Assembly: GCA_900019985.1 (NCBI GenBank)
Contig: FIZM01000047.1
Location: forward strand, 1-59,853
From: an uncultured Clostridia bacterium
GTDB taxonomy: Bacteria > Bacillota > SHA-98 > UBA4971
Length of the DNA stretch: 59,853 nt
Reading direction: 5' to 3'
In this document: positions 18,831-27,860 of the stretch, piece after piece
Numbering within the stretch: the stretch's first letter is position 1
How the letters are laid out: each line of letters begins with the position of its first letter
The notes under the pieces: model-generated
Databases searched by the model: none
What the model was told of the DNA's origin: nothing
Seen by the model: only the letters and a program-made list of their open reading frames with translations
Made by a program: the position numbers and the translations under genes

Positions 18831-19736
18831 GTGTTGACCTCCGTTATTGATGGATTTCTTGGATATTTGTCCCTTGAAAAGGGCTATTCATCCAATACGA
18901 TAAATGCTTATGCAAACGATCTTCGAACATTTGCAGATTTTGTCGAGGACATGTATGGGGACGATGTAAATCCGGGTCTTGGCAACATTACCGGCCGTGA
19001 GATCAGGGCTTACCTAGCACATCTCCAAAAAGCGAATTATTCCAGGCAAACGATTGCCAGGAGGCTCGCGGCTCTTCGGGCCCTTTTTTCTTATCTTTGC
19101 AGTAAAGGGATTATTTCTCAAAACCCTGCAAAAGGTGTTAGGACTCCGAAAGAGAGGCGCAGAATACCGCCTTTTCTTCGTGAAGACGAAGTTACATCCT
19201 TGCTGGAAGCGCCTTCAGGAGATACACCCCTTGGGCTCCGTGACAGAGCAATCCTGGAAACCCTTTATGCAGCAGGCCTTCGCGTCGGAGAGCTGGTCGG
19301 GCTCGATCTTGACAGCGTTGATTTGGCTACAGGCTATGTCAGGGCCTACGGTAAGGGATCCAAAGAGAGAATAGTCCCGTTAGGGAAAAAGGCTGTGTCG
19401 GCACTTGCCAAGTACCTGGAACGCGGAAGGCCTAAACTTGCGCTAAAGGGGAAGGAACCTAAGGCGCTTTTCCTGAATCGCAACGGGACCAGGCTTTCGG
19501 CACGTGCTGTTCAAATAATGGTGAATAAATACATAGATAAGGCATCTATTAATAAAGAGATCAGCCCCCATGCTCTGAGGCACTCTTTTGCTACTCATCT
19601 TCTGGACCGTGGAGCGGATCTCCGGGCTGTACAGGAACTTCTTGGGCACGCTACTATTTCCACGACCCAACTCTACACGCATATGACCAGAAAGAGGCTG
19701 CGTGTAGTGTACGACAGGGCCCATCCGAGAGCATAA
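18831..19736 (+). CDS. xerC: Tyrosine recombinase XerC (CodV type)
   Basis: This 301-residue protein has an N-terminal SAM-like core-binding domain and a C-terminal catalytic domain. The catalytic residues are visible: Arg in [11 protein letters not shown], the [10 protein letters not shown] motif, LGHATI and the nucleophile Tyr in TTQLYTH. XerC-type recombinases resolve chromosome dimers at dif sites; the location in the topA-codY block supports this housekeeping role over a mobile-element integrase. The GTG at 18831 is chosen because GGGAG lies eight bases upstream. Confidence 0.94.
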   Translation: MLTSVIDGFLGYLSLEKGYSSNTINAYANDLRTFADFVEDMYGDDVNPGLGNITGREIRAYLAHLQKANYSRQTIARRLAALRALFSYLCSKGIISQNPAKGVRTPKERRRIPPFLREDEVTSLLEAPSGDTPLGLRDRAILETLYAAGLRVGELVGLDLDSVDLATGYVRAYGKGSKERIVPLGKKAVSALAKYLERGRPKLALKGKEPKALFLNRNGTRLSARAVQIMVNKYIDKASINKEISPHALRHSFATHLLDRGADLRAVQELLGHATISTTQLYTHMTRKRLRVVYDRAHPRA

Positions 19737-19765
19737 TACTGTGTCACTGGGGGAGGAGGTTGGCC

Positions 19766-20305
19766 GTGGCAAGACAGGAGTTTCATGCAACGACCATAGT
19801 TGCGGTGAGGCGTGGTGACCATTTGGCTATTGCCGGAGACGGGCAGGTAACTATGGGCAACACCGTAATGAAGCATAAGGCAAGAAAAGTCCGTAGGCTC
19901 TATGAGGGAAGGGTTTTAGCGGGTTTTGCAGGGGCTGCGGCTGACGCATTTGCCCTTTTTGAACGATTCGAAGGCAAGCTCGAGGAGTACCATGGAAACT
20001 TGCAGAGGGCCGCAGTTGAGTTGGTAAAGGAATGGCGCATGGATCGCGCCTTGAGAAGGCTGGAAGCTTTGTTGGTTGTGGGAGATGAGTCCAACTTGCT
20101 TGTGATTTCCGGGAACGGAGACCTTATCGAGCCAGATGACGGTGTTGCTGCAGTCGGTTCAGGCGGACCTATAGCCTTGGCAGCAGCAAAGGCTTTGATT
20201 CGCCACACGGATCTTGAGTGCGGTGAAATTGCCAGAGAAGCACTGCGAATTGCCTCCTCTATTTGCATATATACAAATGGGGAGATCGTGTGTGAGGAGA
20301 TATGA
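19766..20305 (+). CDS. hslV: ATP-dependent protease subunit HslV (ClpQ)
   Basis: This protein of about 179 residues has the proteasome beta-type core with [11 protein letters not shown] and GDGQVTMGN near the N terminus. Cleavage before the Thr-Thr pair would expose the catalytic threonine. It forms dodecamers that degrade proteins unfolded by HslU. The GTG at 19766 has GGAGG six bases upstream; the TTG at 19760 is too close to the ribosome-binding site. Confidence 0.96.
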   Translation: MARQEFHATTIVAVRRGDHLAIAGDGQVTMGNTVMKHKARKVRRLYEGRVLAGFAGAAADAFALFERFEGKLEEYHGNLQRAAVELVKEWRMDRALRRLEALLVVGDESNLLVISGNGDLIEPDDGVAAVGSGGPIALAAAKALIRHTDLECGEIAREALRIASSICIYTNGEIVCEEI

Positions 20306-20319
20306 AAGGGGGCTTACAC

Positions 20320-21720
20320 GTGGAGTGGCTTGACGAGCTGACACCCCGTGCCATTGTGGCGGAACTTGATAAATTCATCGTCGGACAAAACAGAGCCAAG
20401 AGATCAGTGGCCATTGCTATTCGCAACAGATACCGCAGGCTGAAGCTAAAGGGGTCTCTCCGCGATGAAGTAATCCCCAAGAACATCTTGATGATAGGAC
20501 CTACCGGGGTAGGTAAGACTGAAATCGCCAGGAGGCTGGCAAGGTTAATCAAAGCGCCTTTTACAAAAGTTGAGGCCACGAAATTCACTGAAGTAGGGTA
20601 TGTAGGCAGAGATGTAGATTCCATCATCAGGGATTTGGTGGAAAACGCCGTTAGAATGGTGAAGTCTGAGAAAATGGCAAGAGTCTACCATAGGGCGGAA
20701 ACCCTTGTGGATGACAGGCTTTTGGATCTTCTGGCTCCTTTGCCTTCCCAGGAATCGAGAAGGAATCCCTTTGCAGTCCTTGTCGGGGGATTCGGTGCGG
20801 AGCGAGATGATGACAGTTTTGAGCGGAGACTGGAAGAAGCGAAACGTAAGCGTGAGGAGATAAGGGCAAAGCTCGTTCGAGGGGAACTTGAGGACGTAAT
20901 GGTTGAAGTATCCGTAGAGGATAAGAGCCCTCCTATGCTCGAGGTTTTCAGCGGAGCCGGAGTCGAGGAGATGGGCATTAACATGCAAGACCTCTTCGGA
21001 GGGATTTTCCCGAGAAAGGTAAGGCGAAGGAGAGTTCCCATAAGAGAAGCCAGGAAGATTATCGCGCAGGAAGAGGCGCAAAAGCTCATTGATATGGCAG
21101 AGGTGGAGCAAGAAGCCATTACCCGCGTTGAGCAATCAGGGATTGTCTTCATTGATGAGTTAGACAAGATAGCAGGGAAGGAAAGGAGTACCGGCCCTGA
21201 TGTCTCCAGAGAAGGGGTTCAGAGAGATATCCTGCCCATTGTTGAAGGCTCTACAGTGATGACTAAGTACGGCCCTGTAAGGACTGACCATATACTGTTT
21301 ATCGCTGCAGGCGCTTTTCATGTATCAAAGCCTTCCGACTTGATTCCTGAACTCCAGGGAAGGTTCCCGATTCGCGTAGAACTTGACAGCCTCACGAAAG
21401 AAGACTTTAAACGCATCCTTTGCGAACCTGAAAACGCTTTGATCAAGCAATATACTGCACTCCTTGCCACAGAAGGAATTGAACTGGTGTTTACACCGGA
21501 CGGCATAGATGAAATCGCGGCTATTGCCTGTGAGGTCAATGAAGAGACTGAAAACATCGGTGCCAGGCGATTACATACAGTAATGGAGAAACTCCTTGAG
21601 GACATATCTTTTGACGCTCCTGATCTTTCTTGGAAAAACGCAACAATCGACAGGGAATACGTAAGGGAGAAGCTTGGTGACATTGTCGGCAATAAGGATC
21701 TCAGCAGATTCATCCTATGA
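20320..21720 (+). CDS. hslU: ATP-dependent protease ATPase subunit HslU (ClpY)
   Basis: This protein of about 466 residues is a full Hsl[18 protein letters not shown], Walker [16 protein letters not shown], the [16 protein letters not shown] segment with the pore loop, an inserted I domain, Walker [13 protein letters not shown] and the conserved C-terminal RFIL, which docks into HslV. The GTG at 20320, seven bases after AAGGGGG, gives the family's usual length. An ATG at 20302 overlapping the hslV stop has its ribosome-binding site too close. Confidence 0.96.
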   Translation: MEWLDELTPRAIVAELDKFIVGQNRAKRSVAIAIRNRYRRLKLKGSLRDEVIPKNILMIGPTGVGKTEIARRLARLIKAPFTKVEATKFTEVGYVGRDVDSIIRDLVENAVRMVKSEKMARVYHRAETLVDDRLLDLLAPLPSQESRRNPFAVLVGGFGAERDDDSFERRLEEAKRKREEIRAKLVRGELEDVMVEVSVEDKSPPMLEVFSGAGVEEMGINMQDLFGGIFPRKVRRRRVPIREARKIIAQEEAQKLIDMAEVEQEAITRVEQSGIVFIDELDKIAGKERSTGPDVSREGVQRDILPIVEGSTVMTKYGPVRTDHILFIAAGAFHVSKPSDLIPELQGRFPIRVELDSLTKEDFKRILCEPENALIKQYTALLATEGIELVFTPDGIDEIAAIACEVNEETENIGARRLHTVMEKLLEDISFDAPDLSWKNATIDREYVREKLGDIVGNKDLSRFIL

Positions 21721-21864
21721 TTCATCGTTCCGTCAAAGCATCGCTATGGACCACTTTATCCTTGGGGTTGGACAAGCCCCGAAAGGAGACAGGCAGTCTC
21801 AAACAGTAAGTGTTTGGCATCAAGGGGAGAACAGGCCCTGAAGCAGCTGAAGGAGGTAATAAAC

Positions 21865-22650
21865 ATGAGAGAGCTACTGGAGAAATCGCGAAGGATCAGT
21901 CGTTTTGTTCAAGAGTCTCAAGGACCGGCATTGAGCCTCAAGGAACTCGCAGAAGTCCTTTGTGAGGAAGTTGGGGCGAATATCTATATAGTAAGTCGCA
22001 GAGGAAAGCTGCTGGGATTCGCCACCATGGACGAGTTCGAATGCGATGTAGTCGCTTGGCTGACAGGAAACGGTGCGGCTTTTCCAAAGGAGTGCATGGA
22101 TTGGCTTCTCCGGATTATTGAGGCATCGGAAAACCTCAGGCAGGACGAGGGTAAGTGCTTCCTCAATGCAGACAGCAAGTGTCCGTTTGGAGAGGCAGTT
22201 ATTACTGTAGTTCCGGTCTACGCAGGCGGAGACAGGCTGGCTACCCTAGTGATGGCAAGGTTTGAGCCTGAGTTTGAAGAAGACGAACTGGTTCTTGCAG
22301 AGTTTGCTGCAACGATCATTGGCATGGAAGTGCTGCGTTCAAAGGCAGACAGGATCGAAGAAGAAGCAAGGAAGCAGGCTGCGGTTCAAATGGCCTTTGA
22401 TACCTTATCCTTCTCGGAGCAAGAGGCTGTTGAGCATATCTTCAGAGAGCTCAACGGAGACGAAGGCTTGCTCGTAGCCAGCAAGATTGCGGATAAAGTC
22501 GGTATCACAAGGTCTGTCATTGTCAATGCCCTGCGCAAATTTGAGAGTGCAGGTGTGATCGAATCCCGATCTTTGGGAATGAAAGGCACTTACATTCGAG
22601 TGCTCAATGATAAACTCTTTGATGAGCTTGAGCGTTTGCGTACACGTTAG
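21865..22650 (+). CDS. codY: GTP/branched-chain-amino-acid-sensing transcriptional regulator CodY
   Basis: This 261-residue protein has the CodY GAF ligand-binding domain (from MRELLEKSRRISRFVQES) and a C-terminal winged helix containing ASKIADKVGITRSVIVNALR. CodY represses or activates stationary-phase, nutrient-uptake and virulence genes in low-GC Gram-positives according to GTP and Ile/Leu/Val levels. The ATG at 21865 follows a perfect AAGGAGGT by eight bases; the frame is open further upstream but lacks a ribosome-binding site. It closes the block that starts at topA. Confidence 0.96.
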   Translation: MRELLEKSRRISRFVQESQGPALSLKELAEVLCEEVGANIYIVSRRGKLLGFATMDEFECDVVAWLTGNGAAFPKECMDWLLRIIEASENLRQDEGKCFLNADSKCPFGEAVITVVPVYAGGDRLATLVMARFEPEFEEDELVLAEFAATIIGMEVLRSKADRIEEEARKQAAVQMAFDTLSFSEQEAVEHIFRELNGDEGLLVASKIADKVGITRSVIVNALRKFESAGVIESRSLGMKGTYIRVLNDKLFDELERLRTR

Positions 22651-22662
22651 TGCGCTCTGAGT

Positions 22663-22839
22663 TTATCCTCTGAATATCAAGAGAGCAAGAGGGGCCATAA
22701 AGCACATGGCTGCGATGATGAACACGCCTATGGCTCCTCTGATGTTTCCCGTTTTCAAAAGCCAGCGGCCAAAACTAACTGTATAAACTGCCGCAAGAGT
22801 CGGCGGCAACATCAATATCACGATCGTGCCGGGCCTCAT
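22663..22839 (-). CDS. Small two-helix membrane protein, probable germinant-receptor D subunit
   Basis: This frame encodes 58 residues starting MRPGTIVILMLPPTLAAVYT and ending LALLIFRG. AAGGGGGA lies four to five bases before the ATG. Two hydrophobic segments (about residues 5-21 and 36-56) are separated by a short basic loop (GRWLLKTGNIRG). It lies 140 bp downstream of gerC on the same strand, as the fourth gene of the ger operon. In Bacillus, small (about 55-80 residue) two-helix proteins in or beside ger operons have been described as D subunits that modulate germination. Homology is inferred from size, topology and position only. Confidence 0.7.
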   Translation of the reverse strand: MRPGTIVILMLPPTLAAVYTVSFGRWLLKTGNIRGAIGVFIIAAMCFMAPLALLIFRG

Positions 22840-22979
22840 CTTATCCCCCTTATAGGTCTATCAAGTCCAAGTCGCATACCGCGGGTTTCCGTTCATGGCT
22901 CCGGTATTTTTGGGCCATGTGCTGCAATGGAACACCTCAAAAGATGTATACGATGCATCCGAAGTTTCCCAGTGGCCGT

Positions 22980-24326
22980 TTAGTCTGCTGAAGGTTGTGG
23001 AGATCTAAACAGAAGGCCGGTCCTTCGCAACTCAACTTGTACAGAAACCTCCACATCGGCATCGGGAAACTCGCTATTCCAATTTAAGTCTTGCCATTCT
23101 TTCCACGTCATAGTCAGGTGTCTCGCCTTATTCCCAAACCCGAAGATATCAGATGAAAACTCAGTCTGAGCTTTCCTCACAATATCCCTGCAGCCTTTTT
23201 GTATCTCGCTAGCCAGCTTCGTCTCAACGGCTTGAAGCACTTTTGGATCGAAATAGTCTCCCCGTTCCTGGCTTCCTACAAGGCCTCCTTCGAGTCTTAC
23301 ATCAACCTTGATCTTGAACCTGTCTCCGTCTCTTGTTACTCGAGTCTGCGTGGGACGGGCAAGGCGCAAGTCAGCTGCGATAAACCTGTCATGGGCTTCA
23401 CTGTCCCGCACCACTGCAATGCCTTGCTTGAAGGTTCCTTTGAGCAAAAGGACCTGTCTTACCTCTTCTCCTGTAATCTCTCCCACCATTTTGTCGCCGC
23501 GGAAGACCGCTGCGCCCAGCAGCTCAACGGGATTCCCTCCCACTGACGGCGATTGGCCTGCAAAATAACGAATGTCTGACGTGGCGACGGGTATATCTGG
23601 TAAAGGGCTATTGCTTTTGCTCCCTGTCCCTTCTTCATCTGTTTTGCTCTCTTGACTTTCTTGCTCCTTTGACGATTGCTGGTCCTTGTTGATCCCTGCA
23701 AGAACGACGAGAGGTTGTTCAGCTTGAGACTGGGCTTCCACGAGGAACCTGTTAAGAGTCGACGGTGGGATCAGTCCTGCTTTTCTACTGGCAAGTGTAA
23801 GGAGTTCCAGATTTTTTGCAGGGTTTTGCTCGAGAATAGGTTTGTTTTCAGTGATGAATTCCAGGGCAGTCCCTTTTGCGACCAGGAGGAACATAGTCCT
23901 CCTGATTTCAGGGAACCGCACAAGCTCTGACACATATGGTGCTACACCTTCTCTGGCAAGGTCTTCACCTATTACCAGCACCTTGGTATGCACAAAGGAC
24001 AGACGCCGATCTATATATGTATTTGCCATGTCAACGAGACCCAGGATGGACCTGCCGCGCATCGTTGTAATGAGACTGGGGTCAGGCCCTTCTCGGCCTG
24101 AACCAGGCTCTCCTCCTTGTCCTCCGCCGCCTGCCACAGCCCGCGGCACTGCGATCTGAAATGTTACATAAACAGTATTGTCTTCTCCTTTGTCTAAGCC
24201 AATGGACATCACAAAGGCCAGGTCATCCACTTCAGTCCTCCCCCAGCAACCTCCTACCATCAACAGGCATGCTATGACAAGTATTGAGATTCCTGCGGCT
24301 CTTGAGTAGTGCAAGGTTCTTATCAT
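22980..24326 (-). CDS. gerC: Ger(x)C family spore germination lipoprotein
   Basis: This 448-residue protein has a lipoprotein signal peptide with lipobox MVGGC (Cys27) followed by WGRTEVDDLAFVMSIGLDK, the GerC family start. It has the three-domain GerC layout, a Gln/Ser/Glu-rich low-complexity stretch around residue 220-245, and the C-terminal GYFDP-like and FGFGN-like blocks. GerC subunits anchor on the outer face of the spore inner membrane and complete the germinant receptor with GerA and GerB. The start overlaps the gerB stop (ATGA). GGAG abuts the ATG, so coupling rather than independent initiation is likely. Confidence 0.93.
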   Translation of the reverse strand: MIRTLHYSRAAGISILVIACLLMVGGCWGRTEVDDLAFVMSIGLDKGEDNTVYVTFQIAVPRAVAGGGGQGGEPGSGREGPDPSLITTMRGRSILGLVDMANTYIDRRLSFVHTKVLVIGEDLAREGVAPYVSELVRFPEIRRTMFLLVAKGTALEFITENKPILEQNPAKNLELLTLASRKAGLIPPSTLNRFLVEAQSQAEQPLVVLAGINKDQQSSKEQESQESKTDEEGTGSKSNSPLPDIPVATSDIRYFAGQSPSVGGNPVELLGAAVFRGDKMVGEITGEEVRQVLLLKGTFKQGIAVVRDSEAHDRFIAADLRLARPTQTRVTRDGDRFKIKVDVRLEGGLVGSQERGDYFDPKVLQAVETKLASEIQKGCRDIVRKAQTEFSSDIFGFGNKARHLTMTWKEWQDLNWNSEFPDADVEVSVQVELRRTGLLFRSPQPSAD

Positions 24327-25420
24327 CTCCTGCCGGTACTTCGGCCTTCTCGGATTCGGGAGGCCAAAAGTAAGATCAAAGGTACAACGAATAAGAGAAG
24401 GCCGCTGTAGGTTTTAACTACCATAAAGTCAATATGCGTTGTTTGAGGCACGTCTGAAGGCACAAACGCAAGGGTGAATTGAAGGATGGCAAGTGCAGGC
24501 AAGAGGGGTTTGTGAGACGGAAGCCTTAACATGTCTTTGGCGATTACAGCCGATGTGTATCCGCTAAGTGCCAGATGGATACATGCACTGATAACCCAGA
24601 GAAACACGAAGGCTACTTCAACACGTTGAAAGAACCGACCCATATATATCAGGGTCGAGGCCTCGTACCCCGGATAGGATATGTGTAAGCTCAAAGGATA
24701 AGGAAATACCGCTGAATAATTGAGTGTTGATACAACGACGAAAACAGCTGATACCAGGAGACTTACAATTCCCATCCTCTGCACTTTGTCTGATTCGTTG
24801 AGCTGTCCCGCTATGATGCAGAGAAATATGATTTCTCCTGCGATTCCCGAGTGAATTATGCCGTTATAAACAAGCTTCCCGATGCCCGGCCCAAACAAGG
24901 GAAATATCGTGTCAAAGTTGCTTTGAGGCAGCAGCAGCACATTGAGGACAATAAGCGTTCCGATAATAAGCGGCATGCCCACCAGAGAGGCTCTGGTTAT
25001 GGCTTCAAGCCCCGCAGATATGGCAACAAGGGTTGCAATGATGAAGACTCCCATGATTACCGAAAGCGGAGTGCGGGGAAGCAGCGAGGTGCTGACTGTC
25101 TCTGAGAATTCTCGGATTGAAAAGATCGTAGTTGCGAAGAAGAAAGCGAAATACCCGAGCGAGGCGATTATGCCGAATATTGGTCCGCCTGCTTCCTCAC
25201 TTGCTTCCACAATGTTCTTTCCCGGGTACCGTCTTAGGAGTGCTACTATTATGAGAAATCCCAAGGTTGCAGTGGCAAAGCTTATGGCAGGCACTATCCA
25301 TGCTGCAGTTTGGCCCAGCTCAGCCATGTGCTGGGGAAAGGAGATCAAGAGTTTTGCTGAAAGAAAGTAGATTGTGGCTGCTATCGCTTCTCTGGTGCCG
25401 ATACTGTCTTTACTGCCCAT
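24323..25420 (-). CDS. gerB: GerB family spore germination permease (GerAB/endospore amino-acid permease)
   Basis: This protein of about 365 residues has roughly ten hydrophobic helices and belongs to the APC-like spore germination permeases (REAIAATIYFLSAKLL at the N terminus). GerB subunits are thought to bind the nutrient germinant. The ATG at 25420 is preferred because AAGGAG lies six bases upstream; an ATG at 25438 is in the same frame. The start lies inside the end of gerA, so the three genes are tightly coupled. Confidence 0.93.
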   Translation of the reverse strand: MGSKDSIGTREAIAATIYFLSAKLLISFPQHMAELGQTAAWIVPAISFATATLGFLIIVALLRRYPGKNIVEASEEAGGPIFGIIASLGYFAFFFATTIFSIREFSETVSTSLLPRTPLSVIMGVFIIATLVAISAGLEAITRASLVGMPLIIGTLIVLNVLLLPQSNFDTIFPLFGPGIGKLVYNGIIHSGIAGEIIFLCIIAGQLNESDKVQRMGIVSLLVSAVFVVVSTLNYSAVFPYPLSLHISYPGYEASTLIYMGRFFQRVEVAFVFLWVISACIHLALSGYTSAVIAKDMLRLPSHKPLLPALAILQFTLAFVPSDVPQTTHIDFMVVKTYSGLLLFVVPLILLLASRIREGRSTGRR

Positions 25421-27548
25421 TTCCTTCTCCTTTTTCATTTTTCGATTTTCCTACCTTACCCCAATGGCTATTCCCAATCCACTTTCTGGATATCTTAGGT
25501 TGCCTTTGTTTTTGCTGTGGCTTGAGGTAAGAAGGACGGGTCTCTGACTTCCACAGAGGGTACCGGAAAAGCGCATCTCCGCTGGAGCGTGTGTGCGGTG
25601 CCACAGGCGACATGTACGGTATGCCAAAGGATTTGAGGTTTACATATGTTACAAGCTGGACAAACACGCCCACCGCAACACCGTAGAAGCCTAAAGCTGC
25701 AGCCAGGACTATATACACAAAGCGGTAGATGCGAATGGCGAAAGACATGTTGAAATTGGGGACTGCGAACGCACCCAGAGCGGTAATGGCTACGATTACT
25801 ATCAGTATCGGGCTGACTATTGATGCTGCGACAGCTGCCTGGCCCAGGATAAGTGCGCCCACTATCCCAAGGGTGGGTCCGATTACGCCCGGAATACGAA
25901 TCCCTGCTTCCCGTATCAGTTCGATGGAGATCTCCATTATCAGCACTTCAATCACTGTGGGGAAAGGGACTTTTTCGCGACTGGCAGCTATCGCCAGAAG
26001 GAGGTCGGTCGGGATCATTTCCGGATGGAAATTGGTTAGAGCCACGTAGACAGCAGGTAGGAATATGGCCAGGATAAGGGCGACCGTCCTGACTATCCGG
26101 AGAAAAGCGCCAAAAGGCCATCTTAGGAAATAGTCTTCAGCTGACTGCAGGAGCGACCAGAAGGTTGCAGGCACCACCAATGCGAAGGGACTGCCGTCCA
26201 ATAAGATTCCAACGTGTCCTTCTGCGAGAAATGCTGCCATCCTGTCAGGCCGCTCTGTGGAGAGGGTTTGCGGCGCAAGAACAAACGGCTTTTCCTCTAT
26301 GAACTGCTCAAGTATGCCTGTATCCTGCATATGGTCTGACTTGGACTCATTGATCCTTTTTCTGACTTCATCTACCAGCTGCGGATTGGTCAGGCCTTCT
26401 ATGTAAAGAATTGCGCAGCCTGTTCTCGAAAGCGTGCCTACTTTGATCATTTCAGTTATCAGGTCCGGGGTTTGTAGCCTTCTTCGTATCAACGCCAGAT
26501 TGCTTCTTAAAGTCTCATTGAAGGCTTCCTGAGGGCCTCTGACCACCATTTCTGCTGAAGGTCGGTCTATTGACCTGTGTTCCCATTGTCGGGTCTCTAT
26601 GGAGAGAGCGATGTCACTGCCTTCAATAAGCAGGCAGGTAGCGCCTGAAAGAACAGCTTCTATTATCGCTCTTAAGTTGTTGCTTTCCGTTATTTGATTG
26701 CCGGGCAGGAGCCTTCTTTTGACCGCTTCCAGGCGGTTCAATGTTCCCTCTTTATCGTCCAGATGTGCTATGAGCATAAGAGGTTGAAGTATAGAGAAGT
26801 CGATGGCGTCTTTGCCTGCCAACCCATCCATAAATACAATCGCAGCCTTTGTCACAGGCTCTGTGGGTATGTCGAATTCCCTTACCACCACGTCTGCGTT
26901 GGTGCCATAGTGAAGGATCTTCTTCAGCATTTCCAGGTTTGTATCGAGGTCATTTGTGAGGGGTTTTACCTCGTCTTCTCTTGCCTCGTCTTGGCTTGTT
27001 TCATCTTTATTTGCTTTTTCCGCATGAAGGTGGCCTTTGCGTCGGCACTTCCCGGCTCTGGCCGGTTCGTCCTCGGGATGAAAATCTTCAGATGATGTTT
27101 CAAAGGTTAAGATATCCAGGTAGCTTTCAGGTGATATCGCTGATGGAAGAGTACCCGGTTGAGCCGAAGATGCATCCGGGGAGCGCTCGATAACCAACGG
27201 CCGGACGAATCCGAATCCCGGCTTCGGTTTGACACCCCGAAGCCGCTTCGGTTCCATCTTGTTCAAACCGGATCGAACTTTTGAGCCTGAACGAACCTTT
27301 AGTCGGGATCGTGTCTTACGTCTGGCTTCTATACGTTCTCTATCGGGTTTTTCATCATGCTTACGCTGTGTCTCGTGTTTATCCCGTCTATCCGTTCTGT
27401 CCCGCCTATCAGTTCCGTCCCGTCTATCCGGTCTGCCCCGGCCGTCATGGCCCGTCCCTTGCGCTGTCCGGTACTGGTTTCCATCTTCCGGAGGATCAAA
27501 TGACAGAAAGGAGATAAGCTTCTGAAGCAACATGTGAATTAATTCCAC
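25410..27548 (-). CDS. gerA: GerA family spore germination protein with long charged N-terminal extension
   Basis: This 712-residue protein has the GerA core from about residue 205: the soluble domain starting LEMLKKILHYGTNADVVVREF, then about five membrane helices including FPTVIEVLIMEISIELIREAG. B. subtilis GerAA has 482 residues, so about 200 extra hydrophilic residues precede the core. They include an Arg/Asp repeat (DRRDGTDRRDRTDRRD) and a basic stretch. The GTG at 27548 is chosen because GGAGG lies seven bases upstream and because a SigG-like -10 element covers the alternative ATG at 27584. It is the first gene of the germination operon. Confidence 0.92.
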   Translation of the reverse strand: MELIHMLLQKLISFLSFDPPEDGNQYRTAQGTGHDGRGRPDRRDGTDRRDRTDRRDKHETQRKHDEKPDRERIEARRKTRSRLKVRSGSKVRSGLNKMEPKRLRGVKPKPGFGFVRPLVIERSPDASSAQPGTLPSAISPESYLDILTFETSSEDFHPEDEPARAGKCRRKGHLHAEKANKDETSQDEAREDEVKPLTNDLDTNLEMLKKILHYGTNADVVVREFDIPTEPVTKAAIVFMDGLAGKDAIDFSILQPLMLIAHLDDKEGTLNRLEAVKRRLLPGNQITESNNLRAIIEAVLSGATCLLIEGSDIALSIETRQWEHRSIDRPSAEMVVRGPQEAFNETLRSNLALIRRRLQTPDLITEMIKVGTLSRTGCAILYIEGLTNPQLVDEVRKRINESKSDHMQDTGILEQFIEEKPFVLAPQTLSTERPDRMAAFLAEGHVGILLDGSPFALVVPATFWSLLQSAEDYFLRWPFGAFLRIVRTVALILAIFLPAVYVALTNFHPEMIPTDLLLAIAASREKVPFPTVIEVLIMEISIELIREAGIRIPGVIGPTLGIVGALILGQAAVAASIVSPILIVIVAITALGAFAVPNFNMSFAIRIYRFVYIVLAAALGFYGVAVGVFVQLVTYVNLKSFGIPYMSPVAPHTRSSGDALFRYPLWKSETRPSYLKPQQKQRQPKISRKWIGNSHWGKVGKSKNEKGEGNGQ
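27383..27436 (-). repeat. Three tandem 18-nt repeats inside gerA
   Basis: Three consecutive imperfect 18-base units occur at 27383-27400, 27401-27418 and 27419-27436. Each reads CCC-G-CTAT-C-GTTC-GT or close to it on the + strand. They encode the six-residue unit DR-TDR/RD in the N-terminal extension of GerA. The period keeps the frame, so copy number could vary without breaking the gene. Confidence 0.8.
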
Positions 27549-27578
27549 AAAGGAACCTCCGCTTATACCGCTTATCGC

Positions 27579-27608
27579 TAACATGTGGATTGCTTAGTTT
27601 AGGTATTC
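27579..27608 (-). promoter_or_regulatory. Putative sigma-G promoter of the ger operon
   Basis: On the - strand, GAATA (27604-27608, fitting the SigG -35 pattern GHATR) is followed after exactly 18 nt by CATGTTA (27579-27585, close to the SigG -10 pattern CATnHTA). The expected RNA start would be near 27572, about 25 nt before the GTG start of gerA. ger operons of Bacillus are SigG-dependent in the forespore (established); this match is inference. Confidence 0.55.
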
Positions 27609-27800
27609 CCCTGCCGTGCTCAAGTATTCCCGCAGGTGGTCGAGTCTCGCCCATCAAACCCTTGACCTGTGGTGGAAAAAGGATCTCGACCACCCCGGTG
27701 GGATCTGTGGCGGAAATCTTGCCACGGAGAGTGCATACGGTGGACGAAAGCAGTACATCACTTCCAGAAATAAGACAAGGCAAAAGTAAGAGAATGTCCG
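27609..27800. other. Divergent intergenic region with nested inverted repeats
   Basis: Between the gerA promoter and the rpsB promoter lie about 190 bp without a credible gene. GGTGGTCGAG (27635-27644) and CTCGACCACC (27685-27694) form a perfect 10-bp inverted repeat with a 40-nt interval. The right arm overlaps a second palindrome, CCACCCCGGTGG (27690-27701), so two alternative pairings are possible. GTGGC and GCCAC nearby form another short stem. The function is unknown. Confidence 0.6.
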
Positions 27801-27829
27801 TTGATATGGGTATGGTAGTGTGGTATACT
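27801..27829 (+). promoter_or_regulatory. Vegetative (SigA-type) promoter of rpsB-tsf operon
   Basis: TTGATA (27801-27806) and TATACT (27824-27829) are separated by 17 bp, an almost ideal housekeeping promoter. It lies about 115 nt upstream of the rpsB start and fits the need for strong transcription of ribosomal protein S2 and EF-Ts. Confidence 0.8.
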
Positions 27830-27860
27830 ACGCATTAGCGTTATCACGCACGTTCCGAGA

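Noticed and set aside
18831-19736. Tyrosine recombinase as a sign of a mobile element
   Set aside because: It is in the conserved topA-trmFO-xerC-hslVU-codY block, with no att-like repeats or foreign genes around it, so it is the housekeeping XerC.
27590-27838. A + strand open frame of 82 codons across the ger-rpsB intergenic region
   Set aside because: It has no ribosome-binding site, overlaps the inverted repeats and the rpsB promoter, and its product shows no recognisable pattern.
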